A stretch of DNA of 64,000 nucleotides from NCBI RefSeq assembly GCF_900113705.1, contig NZ_FOQI01000016.1:62001-126000 (forward strand), written 5' to 3'. The notes beneath the pieces are model-generated. The model was not told the origin of the DNA. It did no database searches and was given only the letters and a program-made list of their open reading frames with translations. The translations under genes were made by a program, and so were the position numbers. This document shows positions 54,636-63,893 of this stretch, one piece after another (the stretch's first letter is position 1; each line of letters opens with the position of its first letter). This DNA is from Collimonas sp. OK307 (GTDB lineage: Bacteria; Pseudomonadota; Gammaproteobacteria; Burkholderiales; Burkholderiaceae_D).

Positions 54636-55526
54636 ATGCGACAAATCAGTTTTGACATCGACGTATTGCGCACCTTCACCACCGGCATAGACCTGGGCAG
54701 CTACGCCAAGGCCGCCGATCGCCTGGGCCGATCCACTTCAGCTGTGAGCGCGCAGCTGAAAAAACTCGAAGAACAGGCCGGTGCGCCGATTTTTCGAAAA
54801 GCGGGGCGCGGCCTGGCGTTGACCGAGGCCGGCCAGACGCTGCTGGGTTACGCTCGCCGCTTGCTCGATCTCAACGATGAAACCGCCAGCGCGGTGCGTG
54901 GCGTCGAGCTGGAAGGGGAGGTGAAACTGGGGTTGCAGGAAGACTTCGGCGAAGCGCTGTTATCGGATGTGCTGGGCCGTTTCATGCGGGCGCATCCGAA
55001 GGTACGTGTCGAAGTTTGTGTCGCGCGCAGTACGGAGTTGCGCGAGCGCGCGGCGTTGGGGCGTATCGACCTGGCGTTGATTTGGGAGGGCGGTACGCCG
55101 GCATTGAATGGCGAACGAGTCGCCGATCTGCCTCTATGCTGGATCGGCCCGGCGCAGGATGCAGCCGGGCCGGTAGTTTCGCCGTTGTCATTGGTTTTGC
55201 TGGATGCGCCTTGCCTGCTGCGGGATCTCGCTGAAAGTGCGCTGGACTCTGCCGGAATCGCCTGGCGTCACGCCTTTACCAGCGCTAGCCTGTCTGCATT
55301 GTGGGCGGCCTCGGCGGCGGGACTCGGCTTGACTGTGCGCACGCCGATCGGCTTGCCGGCCAGCTTGCGTATCATTAATCCGCAAGAGACCGGTTTGCCA
55401 GCGCTGCCGTTGATCGGCTTGTCTTTGTATCGTGCGCAAACGACGGCGGGGCCGGCGGTGAAACGCCTGGAGGAGCTGCTGCTGCAGGCGGTGCACGAAA
55501 CCATCCGCAGGATCGCGGCGGCTTGA
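54636..55526 (+). CDS. LysR-family regulator
   Basis: 296-aa LysR protein starting MRQISFDIDVLRTF, with HTH GSYAKAADRLGRSTSAVSAQLKKLEEQAG. ATG 54636 is chosen because it gives the family-typical N terminus; ATG 54627 is an alternative. It faces the MFS gene at 53.2-54.5 kb. Confidence 0.88.
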   Translation: MRQISFDIDVLRTFTTGIDLGSYAKAADRLGRSTSAVSAQLKKLEEQAGAPIFRKAGRGLALTEAGQTLLGYARRLLDLNDETASAVRGVELEGEVKLGLQEDFGEALLSDVLGRFMRAHPKVRVEVCVARSTELRERAALGRIDLALIWEGGTPALNGERVADLPLCWIGPAQDAAGPVVSPLSLVLLDAPCLLRDLAESALDSAGIAWRHAFTSASLSALWAASAAGLGLTVRTPIGLPASLRIINPQETGLPALPLIGLSLYRAQTTAGPAVKRLEELLLQAVHETIRRIAAA

Positions 55527-55547
55527 TACTGCCGGATTGGTTTGGTT

Positions 55548-56267
55548 TTATGCCTGGTGATTGATCAGCGCAGCAGAATGTTGATCGATGTCGAGTTGCG
55601 CTTTCAAGCCAGCCCATCCCTTCGGCGTGACCTGGATCGCGCGCGACGATGGCGAGCGCCGCAGCCAGCCGGCCGCACATAGCGCACGCATCAATTGCAC
55701 GCCAAGCGGACCGGCCAGGTGATGGCTGCGCTCGGTCCAGTCCAGGCACTGCCGGGCAAGCCCGTTGCGGGTCGGTTTGAGTGTTGCGACATCGACGCCG
55801 ATAGTGCCAAACCAGGCGCTGCCCGCGGCTGATAGTTCAAATTGTTTATCCGCGCCCGGCACGATGAACAGGCGCTGTTGCAACGCCTGTGTCACAGCCA
55901 CTCCCAACTGTCCGGCCAGGTGATCGTAGCAGCAACGGGCGAAGCGTAATTCCTGCGCTGCGCGATTCAAGGGGCGCCGCCTGACCGTCGCTACCGAGCT
56001 GATGGCGGCCAGATGTTCGATCGCATCGGCGACATGGGAATCGGTCAGGCGATAGTAGCGATGGCGGCCTTGCTGCTCGCAGGTGAGCAAACCGCCGTTG
56101 AGCAGTTTGGCCAGGTGGGCGCTGGCAGTTTGCGCGGTGACGCCTGCCGCATGCGCCAGTTCGCCGGCCGGCAGCGCGTGTCCGTCGAACAGTGCCATGA
56201 GCATGGCGGCCCGGGCCGGATCGGCAATCAGGAAAGCGACGGAAGATATATTCGGTTGCGGGCACAT
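55548..56267 (-). CDS. ArsR-family winged-helix regulator
   Basis: 239-aa regulator: N-terminal ArsR-type HTH (LPAGELAHAAGVTAQTASAHLAKLLNGGLL, then RHRYYRL wing) plus a long C-terminal extension of about 140 residues seen in a subgroup of bacterial transcription factors. It is divergent from the DHA2 gene beginning 130 bp away and is its probable repressor. Confidence 0.85.
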   Translation of the reverse strand: MCPQPNISSVAFLIADPARAAMLMALFDGHALPAGELAHAAGVTAQTASAHLAKLLNGGLLTCEQQGRHRYYRLTDSHVADAIEHLAAISSVATVRRRPLNRAAQELRFARCCYDHLAGQLGVAVTQALQQRLFIVPGADKQFELSAAGSAWFGTIGVDVATLKPTRNGLARQCLDWTERSHHLAGPLGVQLMRALCAAGWLRRSPSSRAIQVTPKGWAGLKAQLDIDQHSAALINHQA

Positions 56268-56396
56268 GCCAGATCTCTCACAATTTTTTCATAGTATAGA
56301 ACCGAAACCAGAACGTATGCTTCGACGTGCGACGAAGCATCGGGCCGCGAGGCGCGGCTACACTCAAGCTCCAATCAACGGTAGATGGAGAGCAGG

Positions 56397-57791
56397 ATGG
56401 ATGAGAGCGCGGAAGCTGGCATGTGCTGGGTGGCATCGGACAAACAGCGCCTGCAACGCCGCGTGCTGGCGGCCACCAGCCTCAGCTACGCCGTGGTGAT
56501 TCTGGATACGTCGATTGTCAATGTCGCCCTGGAGCGTATCTCTGGCGCGTTGGCTACGGATATCGCCGGTTTGCAGTGGGTGGTGAACGCGTACATCTTG
56601 AGTTTTGCCAGCCTGTTGCTAACGGGCGGTACCCTGGCGGATCGTTACGGCGCCCGGAACGTCTATCTCGCCGGCCTGGCGGTGTTCACGCTGGCTTCCG
56701 CCTGGTGCGGCGTGGCCGACGAGTTGGGCGTGCTCATCATGGCTCGCGTACTGCAGGGATGCGGTGCGGCGTTGTTGTTGCCTGCTTCTTTGACTCTGAT
56801 CAAACATGTCTTTCCCGATGCCGGGGAGCGCGCCGCTGCAATCGGCATATGGGCCGGCTGCGGCGGCGCCGCGATGGCTGCCGGACCTTTGGCTGGCGGC
56901 ATCCTGATACATTTTTTCGACTGGCGTAGCATCTTCCTCGCGAATCTGCCGTTCGGCCTGCTTGGCATATGGCTGACATGGCGTATCGGCCGTGACTACA
57001 AACCAGCGCTAGCACGGCGGCTGGATCCTGGCGGTCAATGCACGGCGATCCTGGCGCTCGGGGCATTGGTCGCGGTGCTGATCGAGGGGCCGGTTCTGGG
57101 TTGGCACAACCTGCCGATCGTTGCCGGAATGGTGCTGGGTTTCGGCGCCGGCAGTATCTTCCTGGCACTGCAAAGTCGCCGGAAGGACGCTATGCTGCCG
57201 TTATCGTTTTTCCGGAATGGCGCATTCTCCGGCTCAGCGCTGGTTTCCATGGTTTCAGCATTGACATTTTACGGGCTGGTCTTCGTTCTCAGCCTGTATT
57301 TCCAGCAAGTACAGGGTTATTCGCCGTTGCGTACCGGGCTCGCCTTTCTGCCGCTGACGGCGCTGGTGACTGCCGGCAGCATGGTATCGAATCGCATGGT
57401 GAAGTCGTACGGCCCGCGCCGTCTGGTATCTGCCGCACTGGTTTGTTACGCCATCGGCTTTCTGGGTTTGCTGGCGTCGATATCAACCGCAACTTCGTCC
57501 TACTGGTTGTTGGTTTTGCCGATGCCTGCCATCGGCTTTGCCGCCGGCCTCATCACACCGGCGGCGACGGCCGCACTGATGGCGGCCGTCGAGCCGGAAC
57601 GTGCCGGCGTGGCCGCCGGCGTACTTAATTCAGCCCGGCAAACCGGCGCTGCCCTAGGGGTGGCGGTGTTCGGTGGTTTGATTACCGCAGTACGTCCATT
57701 TGAGGCTGGTCTGCACCTCGCGCTGTGGGCTTCGGCAGCACTCGCGCTAGCGGCAGCGCTGGTCTGGCGCCGGGCTTCAAAGGAGGACTAA
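56397..57791 (+). CDS. DHA2-family MFS exporter
   Basis: 464-aa, 14-TM DHA2 protein. TM1 LDTSIVNVALERI is the DHA2 motif D1 and LADRYGARNVYL follows TM2. ATG 56397 has GGAG upstream; an alternative ATG 12 bp earlier exists. It is divergent from the ArsR-type gene. Confidence 0.9.
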   Translation: MDESAEAGMCWVASDKQRLQRRVLAATSLSYAVVILDTSIVNVALERISGALATDIAGLQWVVNAYILSFASLLLTGGTLADRYGARNVYLAGLAVFTLASAWCGVADELGVLIMARVLQGCGAALLLPASLTLIKHVFPDAGERAAAIGIWAGCGGAAMAAGPLAGGILIHFFDWRSIFLANLPFGLLGIWLTWRIGRDYKPALARRLDPGGQCTAILALGALVAVLIEGPVLGWHNLPIVAGMVLGFGAGSIFLALQSRRKDAMLPLSFFRNGAFSGSALVSMVSALTFYGLVFVLSLYFQQVQGYSPLRTGLAFLPLTALVTAGSMVSNRMVKSYGPRRLVSAALVCYAIGFLGLLASISTATSSYWLLVLPMPAIGFAAGLITPAATAALMAAVEPERAGVAAGVLNSARQTGAALGVAVFGGLITAVRPFEAGLHLALWASAALALAAALVWRRASKED

Positions 57792-57799
57792 AGTGCGGG

Positions 57800-58768
57800 C
57801 TAAAGCGGGACCACCGGGATACAAAGATCGCATTCGAATGCGCCGGTTTTCGGGTCGCAGGCGGCGTCCGTCGGGTAGTACTCGAAGAATGGCCGGGCAT
57901 CGAGCTGCATGCCGCTGGCTGGCAGCCAGTCGCGTAGCAGCCGGGTCCAGGAGTCGCCGATATCGTGGCCGTTGCCAACGTAGCGGGTCACTGCATAACT
58001 GCCGCCGGGGATGGTGGTGACAAACGACGGGCCGCTGGCGACAAAATTCGATGGCACTTCAACGCCCGCATCGTAGCGGCATTTTTCTGAACTGGTAATC
58101 GCCGGATCGTTATGGCTGATGCCGTAGCGCGGACGGCCGAACAGATTGTTGGTTTCCATCCAGGGGCTGACGGTTTCGATCCAGAATTCCGAGATGGGCT
58201 GGCCGTAGTGTCCGATGTAGCGCAGGTAGGCGATTTTGGCTGGTTGCCGCTCGATGACTTTGACTTTCATGGGAATCTCCTTGGTGGCTGGCTGGGAGTT
58301 TCCATGATGGTCCAGGCGCCGTTTGGTTTCCTGATCCTGCTTGCCATGCAACTGACCAGGATTGCTGTCCTGGCCGGATGACTTGTTATGGCTTTCTTCA
58401 AGCCGGGAAGCCCAGCGGTCCGCCTGTCCCTGGCGCCACTCGGTGGCGGTGCAGCCGAAGCGGGTCTTGAAAGCGCGCGCAAATGCCTCGGCCGAACCGA
58501 AACCCACCGACAGGGCGATCTCCAGCACCGGCACCGCGGGCTGGGCGACCAGCCGCAACGCCGCGATTTCCAGCCGCCGCCGGCGCAGGTAGTCGCCGAA
58601 GGTTTCGCCCATCCAGGCCGAGAACAAACGGTGAAAATGAAACGCAGAAAAATGGGCGACTTCCGCCAGGGTATTCAGCTCAAGCACCTGATCGAGATGC
58701 AGGTCGATATATTCAAGCACCTTGTGCATGCGTCGGGCATAGGCGGCCTGGTTTTCTTGCGATGTCAT
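57800..58768 (-). CDS. AraC-type regulator with GyrI-like effector domain
   Basis: 322-aa protein: N-terminal AraC double helix-turn-helix (residues 1-110, LAEVAHFSAFHFHRLFSAWMGETFGDYLRRRR), a low-complexity linker, and a C-terminal GyrI/SbmC-like small-molecule-binding domain (VIERQPAKIAYLRYIGHYGQPISEFW). Resembles Rob/MarA-like multidrug regulators with ligand domains. Convergent with the DHA2 gene, upstream of none directly; it may control the neighbouring pumps. Confidence 0.9.
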   Translation of the reverse strand: MTSQENQAAYARRMHKVLEYIDLHLDQVLELNTLAEVAHFSAFHFHRLFSAWMGETFGDYLRRRRLEIAALRLVAQPAVPVLEIALSVGFGSAEAFARAFKTRFGCTATEWRQGQADRWASRLEESHNKSSGQDSNPGQLHGKQDQETKRRLDHHGNSQPATKEIPMKVKVIERQPAKIAYLRYIGHYGQPISEFWIETVSPWMETNNLFGRPRYGISHNDPAITSSEKCRYDAGVEVPSNFVASGPSFVTTIPGGSYAVTRYVGNGHDIGDSWTRLLRDWLPASGMQLDARPFFEYYPTDAACDPKTGAFECDLCIPVVPL

Positions 58769-58790
58769 GATGATCCTGGCGGCAGGCGGA

Positions 58791-59399
58791 TCAACGCGTC
58801 GCCAGCATGACGCCGACGCCGATCATCATCGTGCCTGAGGCACGTTCGACGTTGGCTTTGGCGCGTGAAGAACGAAACATCTTGCGCGCAAGTTCGCCAA
58901 CCATGCCATAACCCAGCACCACCGAGCACATCACGCCAACGATGATCGAACACAAGATCAGATAACTGGAAAGCGTGATTCCCGAAACGTTAATCACGCC
59001 TGGCAACAATGCCATGTAAAAAGCGATGGCAAGCGGATTGGTGACAGTCATCGCCAGGCCGAGTCCGATCTCGATACCCAGGGTGGTAGCGGGAGCAGAT
59101 GTCTCCGCAGCAAGCGCAGCGCCGGCTTTGCGCCACTTCTTGATACCTAACCAGACCAGATAGGCCGCGCCAATGTATTTAAGTGCAACGAAGGCAGGGC
59201 CAAGGATTGCCAATAAAGCGCTCAACCCGATCACCGCCGCCGTCAGCATCAACAGCTTGCCGATAACGATGCCGATTGCCAGCGGCAGGCTGGCCGAGAT
59301 GCCGCCGGAAATGGAGCGTGCGAGCAGGGCTGCGATTTCCGGTCCGGGCAGTGCTGCCGAGGCGGCAAAAGCCAGAAAAAAGATGAGGTACTGAGTCAT
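58791..59399 (-). CDS. LysE/RhtB-family amino acid exporter
   Basis: 202-aa six-TM exporter: FLAFAASAALPGPEIAALLARSISGG is the conserved N-terminal P-G-P motif, followed by GIVIGKLLMLTAAVIGLSALL. ATG 59399 has a GGAG site. Substrates of the family are amino acids or homoserine lactones. It lies between AraC and MFS genes on the same strand. Confidence 0.88.
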   Translation of the reverse strand: MTQYLIFFLAFAASAALPGPEIAALLARSISGGISASLPLAIGIVIGKLLMLTAAVIGLSALLAILGPAFVALKYIGAAYLVWLGIKKWRKAGAALAAETSAPATTLGIEIGLGLAMTVTNPLAIAFYMALLPGVINVSGITLSSYLILCSIIVGVMCSVVLGYGMVGELARKMFRSSRAKANVERASGTMMIGVGVMLATR

Positions 59400-59437
59400 G
59401 CCCGCTCCTATGTCCGATCCGTGTTCCAGCCGCAATA

Positions 59438-60697
59438 TTAGTCCGTCGCCCCCCTATGCGCCACTGCTTTCTGAACATCAACCTGCGCCTGTGGCATCAG
59501 GCGTAAGCTCAGTCCCCAGAACACCAGTGCCAGCAAGCTGACCGCGGCGCCGAGAAGGCAAACGCCGTCCCATCCGACGCTGGCATAAACAGCGGTCGAG
59601 GCGATCGCGCCGAGGCCGCTGCCAACTGTATAAAAAATCATGTAGCAAGCGACTAACCGGCTGTGCGCCGCGGGCTGGGTCCTGAAAATCATGCTCTGGT
59701 TAGTAACGTGTATCGCTTGCCCGCCCAGATCCAGCAATACTATGCCAAGCACCAGCGCCCACAAACTGTAGGGCATCATCGCCAGCGCCAGCCACGACAA
59801 TAGCAGTAGCACCAGCGCCAGGCCGGTGGTGCGCTGGCCATGCCCGCGATCGGCCCAGTGGCCGGCGCGAGCTGCTGCCAGCGCTCCGAGTACCCCGATC
59901 AGCCCGAACGAGCCGATCGCGGTATGCGAGAAAGAATAGGGCGCGGCGCTCAGGGGGAGTACCAAGGCACTCCAAAAGATGCTGAACGCAGCAAACATCA
60001 GCATCGCAATCACTCCTCGGATTTGCAGCACTCGTTCGTTGGCCAGCATGATGAACATCGAGCCCAGCAGTTTCAAATATGAGATGTACTGGATCCGCGG
60101 CATTTGCGCCGGCAATACGCGCGACAAAACAACCAGCATCAGCAACGCCACTGCAGCCGACACGAAATAGACAGAGCGCCAACCGGACAGATCCGCCACC
60201 CATCCCGCCACGGTGCGCGCCAGCAGCAGCCCGATTACCACGCCACCTTGCGCCACGCCGACCACGCGGCCGCGTTCGGCGGGCGCGGCGGCACTAGCAG
60301 CATAGGCGATCAATCCCTGCGTCATGGCGGTGCCGAGCAAGCCCACGCATAGCATGCCAATCAACAGAACTGCCGGAGACGATGCCATACCCACTGCAAT
60401 CAACGCCGCACATAGCAAGCACAATTGCGCCATGGTCAGGCGCCGCCGGTTCATCAGGTCGCCCAAAGGCACTACAAACAGCAAAGCCAGCGCACAGCCA
60501 ACCTGGGTCGCTGTGATGACGATGCCAATCGAGGCCTGGCTGAAACCGAAGTCTGCGGCCAGGGCATCCAGCAGCGGTTGCGCATAGTAGACGTTGGCTA
60601 CACTCAAAGCACAGGCGACGGCAAACAACAGCACTAATCCCTTGTTGAGAAACGGTGCGACAGTTGCTGGTTGGTCGTTCACCCGGCTTTCAGCCAT
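59438..60697 (-). CDS. DHA1-family MFS efflux transporter paired with HxlR regulator
   Basis: 419-aa transporter from ATG 60697; a TTG at 60754 preceded by AAGGA would add 19 residues. 12 TM; TM1 SVANVYYAQPLLDALAADFG and the PLGDLMNRRRLTM loop resemble the DHA1 YnfM-like exporters. It is divergent from the HxlR gene with an 18-bp palindrome between, so it is the likely regulated target. Confidence 0.88.
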   Translation of the reverse strand: MAESRVNDQPATVAPFLNKGLVLLFAVACALSVANVYYAQPLLDALAADFGFSQASIGIVITATQVGCALALLFVVPLGDLMNRRRLTMAQLCLLCAALIAVGMASSPAVLLIGMLCVGLLGTAMTQGLIAYAASAAAPAERGRVVGVAQGGVVIGLLLARTVAGWVADLSGWRSVYFVSAAVALLMLVVLSRVLPAQMPRIQYISYLKLLGSMFIMLANERVLQIRGVIAMLMFAAFSIFWSALVLPLSAAPYSFSHTAIGSFGLIGVLGALAAARAGHWADRGHGQRTTGLALVLLLLSWLALAMMPYSLWALVLGIVLLDLGGQAIHVTNQSMIFRTQPAAHSRLVACYMIFYTVGSGLGAIASTAVYASVGWDGVCLLGAAVSLLALVFWGLSLRLMPQAQVDVQKAVAHRGATD

Positions 60698-60767
60698 ATT
60701 CAATGCGAGGCCGGCCTGTGGGCAGGGAACCTGGGATTTCTGATGATTAAGCAAGATATAGTTCCTT

Positions 60768-60785
60768 TTTAAAACTAGTTTTAAA
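60768..60785. promoter_or_regulatory. HxlR operator palindrome
   Basis: Perfect 18-bp palindrome TTTAAAACTAGTTTTAAA; a second half site CTAGTTTTAAA recurs at 60812-60822. Placed between the divergent MFS and HxlR genes, it is the expected operator. Confidence 0.72.
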
Positions 60786-60863
60786 TTAAAACCAATTGAA
60801 GTTTAGGTTTTCTAGTTTTAAAATGCAACTGGAAAGTGTGAAGTACTCCGACTAAGGAAGAGC

Positions 60864-61325
60864 ATGGCCAAGAGAAAGAGTTTGAAAAGCGATAGTTGTC
60901 CGGTAGCCCGTTCGCTGGATGTCGTCGGCGACCGCTGGTCGCTGCTGATCATCCGCGATGCATTCGACGGCATGCGTCGTTTCGGTGAATTCCAGAAGAG
61001 CCTGGGGGTGGCGCGCAATATCCTGGCCGACCGTTTGCAGACGTTGGTCGCGGAAGGCATTCTTGAAGTTGCCCCGGCCTCTGACGGCACCGCCTACCAG
61101 GAATATCTGCTAAGCGCTAAAGGCGAGGGCTTGTTTACCGTAGTGGTTGGCTTGCGGCAGTGGGGTGAAAAATACCTGTTCAGTAAAGGCGAGGCCTTTT
61201 CCCGGATGCTAGAGAGCGCCAGCGGCAAGCCCGTGCAGAAAATCGAGCTGCGTTCGCGCGAGGGGCGCTTGCTGGGGCCGGCAGATACGGTGGTGCGCAA
61301 GGTCGATAGCAAACAAGACAGCTGA
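60864..61325 (+). CDS. HxlR-family winged-helix regulator
   Basis: 153-aa HxlR protein: CPVARSLDVVGDRWSLLIIRDAFDGMRRFGEFQKSLGVARNILADRL, with the conserved Cys before the DNA-binding helix that senses electrophiles in some members. It controls the divergent MFS gene by arrangement. Confidence 0.92.
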   Translation: MAKRKSLKSDSCPVARSLDVVGDRWSLLIIRDAFDGMRRFGEFQKSLGVARNILADRLQTLVAEGILEVAPASDGTAYQEYLLSAKGEGLFTVVVGLRQWGEKYLFSKGEAFSRMLESASGKPVQKIELRSREGRLLGPADTVVRKVDSKQDS

Positions 61326-61341
61326 CACAGTTTGCAATTTG

Positions 61342-61986
61342 TCAGAGCGCTGCCTTTGGTAAATGCCAGCCATATGAGATAGCAACCAGACGCAGGGTGA
61401 AACAGGCAGCGCCGCCAAGCAAGGCGGCAGGGCCGGGCGCCATGCCCAGGCGGCGTCCGGCGAGCACGGTGAACGCGCCGAAGAAAGCCGCGGTGGCGTA
61501 AATGTCGACTTGCAGCACCGCCGGCACGCGTGCCAGCAGAATATCCCGAACCACGCCGCCGCCCACTGCGGTGACGGTGCCCATCAACATCGCCACAAAC
61601 GGCCGGATGCCGAACAAGATCGCTTTCTCGACACCTGCCACGGCGAACAAAGCCAGGCCGGCGGCATCCAGCACCAGGATCAGCGTCGCGGGAAATGCCT
61701 GCACCGTCGAATGGAAGATGAAAGTTAACAAGCCGGCCAGGAAGGTCAGAACCGGATAGCGCCAGTCGCGGATGGCATTTGGCGGTGTGGCGCCTATCAG
61801 CAAATCGCGTATCACGCCGCCGCCGAGCGCGGCGACAAAGGAAATCACCATCACGCCGAGCAGGTCGAGACTGCCGCGCATGGCGCTCAGTGCGCCTTCG
61901 ATTGCGAACACCAGCGTGCCGGCCAGATCGGCTGCAAGTACGATCGTTTCGGTTCTTAACTTGATTTTGTTCATCGACGGCGGCAT
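61342..61986 (-). CDS. UPF0126 (TRIC-like) membrane channel protein
   Basis: 214-aa protein with two tandem UPF0126 repeats, about seven TM helices. GVIRDLLIG and GVVRDILLA mark the two repeats (FVAALGGGVIRD, TVTAVGGGVVRD). E. coli relatives include YicG and YadS; glycine or cation flux has been suggested. ATG 61986 and 61974 are both possible starts. Confidence 0.88.
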   Translation of the reverse strand: MPPSMNKIKLRTETIVLAADLAGTLVFAIEGALSAMRGSLDLLGVMVISFVAALGGGVIRDLLIGATPPNAIRDWRYPVLTFLAGLLTFIFHSTVQAFPATLILVLDAAGLALFAVAGVEKAILFGIRPFVAMLMGTVTAVGGGVVRDILLARVPAVLQVDIYATAAFFGAFTVLAGRRLGMAPGPAALLGGAACFTLRLVAISYGWHLPKAAL

Positions 61987-62160
61987 CCATTCTTGTTGCT
62001 AGTGCAGGCACGCTATAACGAAAATTTCCATACGTCAATACGTCAATCAATCCACGGTGTAAACGAGAACGGAGTGCAGGTCGCGCTTGCGGCGCTCGCT
62101 GTACTCCGTTATTAAGACGCGGGCAGCTGCCTGCCGCAGTTGCCCGTAATTGCCGGCTTT
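61987..62160. other. Intergenic region with two hairpins
   Basis: Holds AACGGAGT / ACTCCGTT (62068-62110) and CGGGCA / TGCCCG (62120-62146) stem-loops just beyond the ABC gene's 3' end, plus a short direct repeat CGTCAAT twice. They probably act in termination of the minus-strand ABC transcript, but lack a clear T-run. Confidence 0.4.
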
Positions 62161-63885
62161 TTAGCTTTGCAAACCGCGTGGAATCGCGCTCAGCAACTGG
62201 CGAGTGTAAGGATGGGTCGGATTATGGTACAGCTCATCCGAGTTGGCTAGCTCCACCACTTTACCCTGATGCATCACCATCACCTGGTCGGCCAGGTATT
62301 TGACTACCGACAGATCATGCGAGATGAAGATGTAGCTCATGCCGAACTCTTCCTGCAAGTCTTGCAGCAGATTCAAAACCTGCGCCTGCACCGACACGTC
62401 CAATGCCGACACCGATTCATCGCACACCAGGATTTCAGGGCGCAAGGTCAGGCAGCGGGCAATCGCAATCCGTTGCCGCTGGCCGCCGGAAAACTCATGC
62501 GGATAACGGTGATAGGCTTGCTGTGGCAGTCCCACTTTTTGCAGCAATTGCATGGCCATCTCGGTGCGCTCGTTGTCGTCGCTGCCGATCTGGTGGATGC
62601 GCATCGGCTCAAGCAGGATCTGGCCGATGGTGAAGCGCGGGTTGAGCGAAGCGTAGGGGTTCTGGAAAATGATCTGGATACGCCGTTTGTAAGACATGAA
62701 ATCGCGGTTGGACATGCCGATGATGTCCTTGCCTTCGAACAGCGCCTGTCCAGCCGTGGCTTGATGCAAGCGCATCAGGGTCAGGCCGACGGTGGTCTTG
62801 CCGGAGCCGGATTCGCCCACCACGCCCAGGGTCTTGCCGCGCGCCAGCTTGAATGACACATCTTGCACCGCTTTGAATTCCTTGCGGCCAAACAAGCCCT
62901 CGCGGAAATAGAAGCTCTTGCCCAGATTGCGTACATCCAGCAGGATGTCTTCCTGGCCGCTGCAACCGCGGGTGCGTTCCCGTAAATCGAGGTCCGCGCC
63001 GTTGTGGCCGTTCATGTAGTCGCTGATGACCGGCAAGCGCCAAGGGCGGGTGTCGAGCGAAGGGCGGCACATCAGCAAGGCTTTTGTGTACGGGTCTTGC
63101 GGCGCTTCAAAGATTTGCCGGACATCGCCGTTTTCGCGCACTTCACCGTGGCGCATGACGATCACCTGATCAGCGATTTCGCCGACCAGCGCCAGGTCAT
63201 GGGTGATGAACAATACCGACATCTTGTGACGTTTGCGCAAGGCTTCGATCAGGTCGATGATCTGCTTCTGGATCGTGACGTCGAGCGCGGTGGTCGGTTC
63301 ATCGGCAATCAGCAATTTTGGTTCGCAGGCGATCGCCATGGCGATCATCACACGCTGCTGCTGACCACCAGACATCTGGCTCGGATAGGCATCGACCTTG
63401 GTTGCCGGCGATGGAATCCCGACTTCCTCCAGCAAGGCAATCGCTCGCGCGCGGGCCTGCTTGGCGTTCATGCCCATGTGCAGCTGCAGTACTTCGCCGA
63501 TCTGAAAACCGACGGTGAACACCGGGTTGAGCGACGTCATCGGCTCCTGGAAAATCATGGAGATTTCCTTGCCGCACATGTCGCGCCGTTCGTCGGGCGA
63601 CATGGTCAGCAGGTTACGGCCTTCAAACTCGATCACGCTGGTGGCGGCAATACTGGAATTTTCCTTGGGCAGCAAGCCCATCACGGCCAGCGAACTGACC
63701 GATTTTCCGCTGCCTGATTCGCCCACCAGGGCGACAGTGGTGTTGCGTGGAATATCAAAGGAAATCCCTTTGACGGTTTCCACCATGGTTTTTTTATCGG
63801 TGCGAAAACTGACGCGCAGATCGCGTACGCGCAACAATGGTTGTTCGCCGTTGCCTGCCGGGTGGTTGTGGTTAGTCGAATCCAT
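62161..63885 (-). CDS. Fused dipeptide/oligopeptide ABC transporter ATPase (DppD-DppF type)
   Basis: 574-aa protein holding two complete ABC ATPase domains in tandem, as in YejF or GsiA. Walker A occurs twice as GESGSGKS/T (about residues 55-62 and 360), with two signature motifs ([16 protein letters not shown]), each followed by Walker B. The C-terminal tails contain the oligopeptide-type PYTKALL and PYTRQLL segments. It follows the dppC-type permease on the same strand (8 bp). Confidence 0.94.
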   Translation of the reverse strand: MDSTNHNHPAGNGEQPLLRVRDLRVSFRTDKKTMVETVKGISFDIPRNTTVALVGESGSGKSVSSLAVMGLLPKENSSIAATSVIEFEGRNLLTMSPDERRDMCGKEISMIFQEPMTSLNPVFTVGFQIGEVLQLHMGMNAKQARARAIALLEEVGIPSPATKVDAYPSQMSGGQQQRVMIAMAIACEPKLLIADEPTTALDVTIQKQIIDLIEALRKRHKMSVLFITHDLALVGEIADQVIVMRHGEVRENGDVRQIFEAPQDPYTKALLMCRPSLDTRPWRLPVISDYMNGHNGADLDLRERTRGCSGQEDILLDVRNLGKSFYFREGLFGRKEFKAVQDVSFKLARGKTLGVVGESGSGKTTVGLTLMRLHQATAGQALFEGKDIIGMSNRDFMSYKRRIQIIFQNPYASLNPRFTIGQILLEPMRIHQIGSDDNERTEMAMQLLQKVGLPQQAYHRYPHEFSGGQRQRIAIARCLTLRPEILVCDESVSALDVSVQAQVLNLLQDLQEEFGMSYIFISHDLSVVKYLADQVMVMHQGKVVELANSDELYHNPTHPYTRQLLSAIPRGLQS

Positions 63886-63893
63886 GATGTCTC

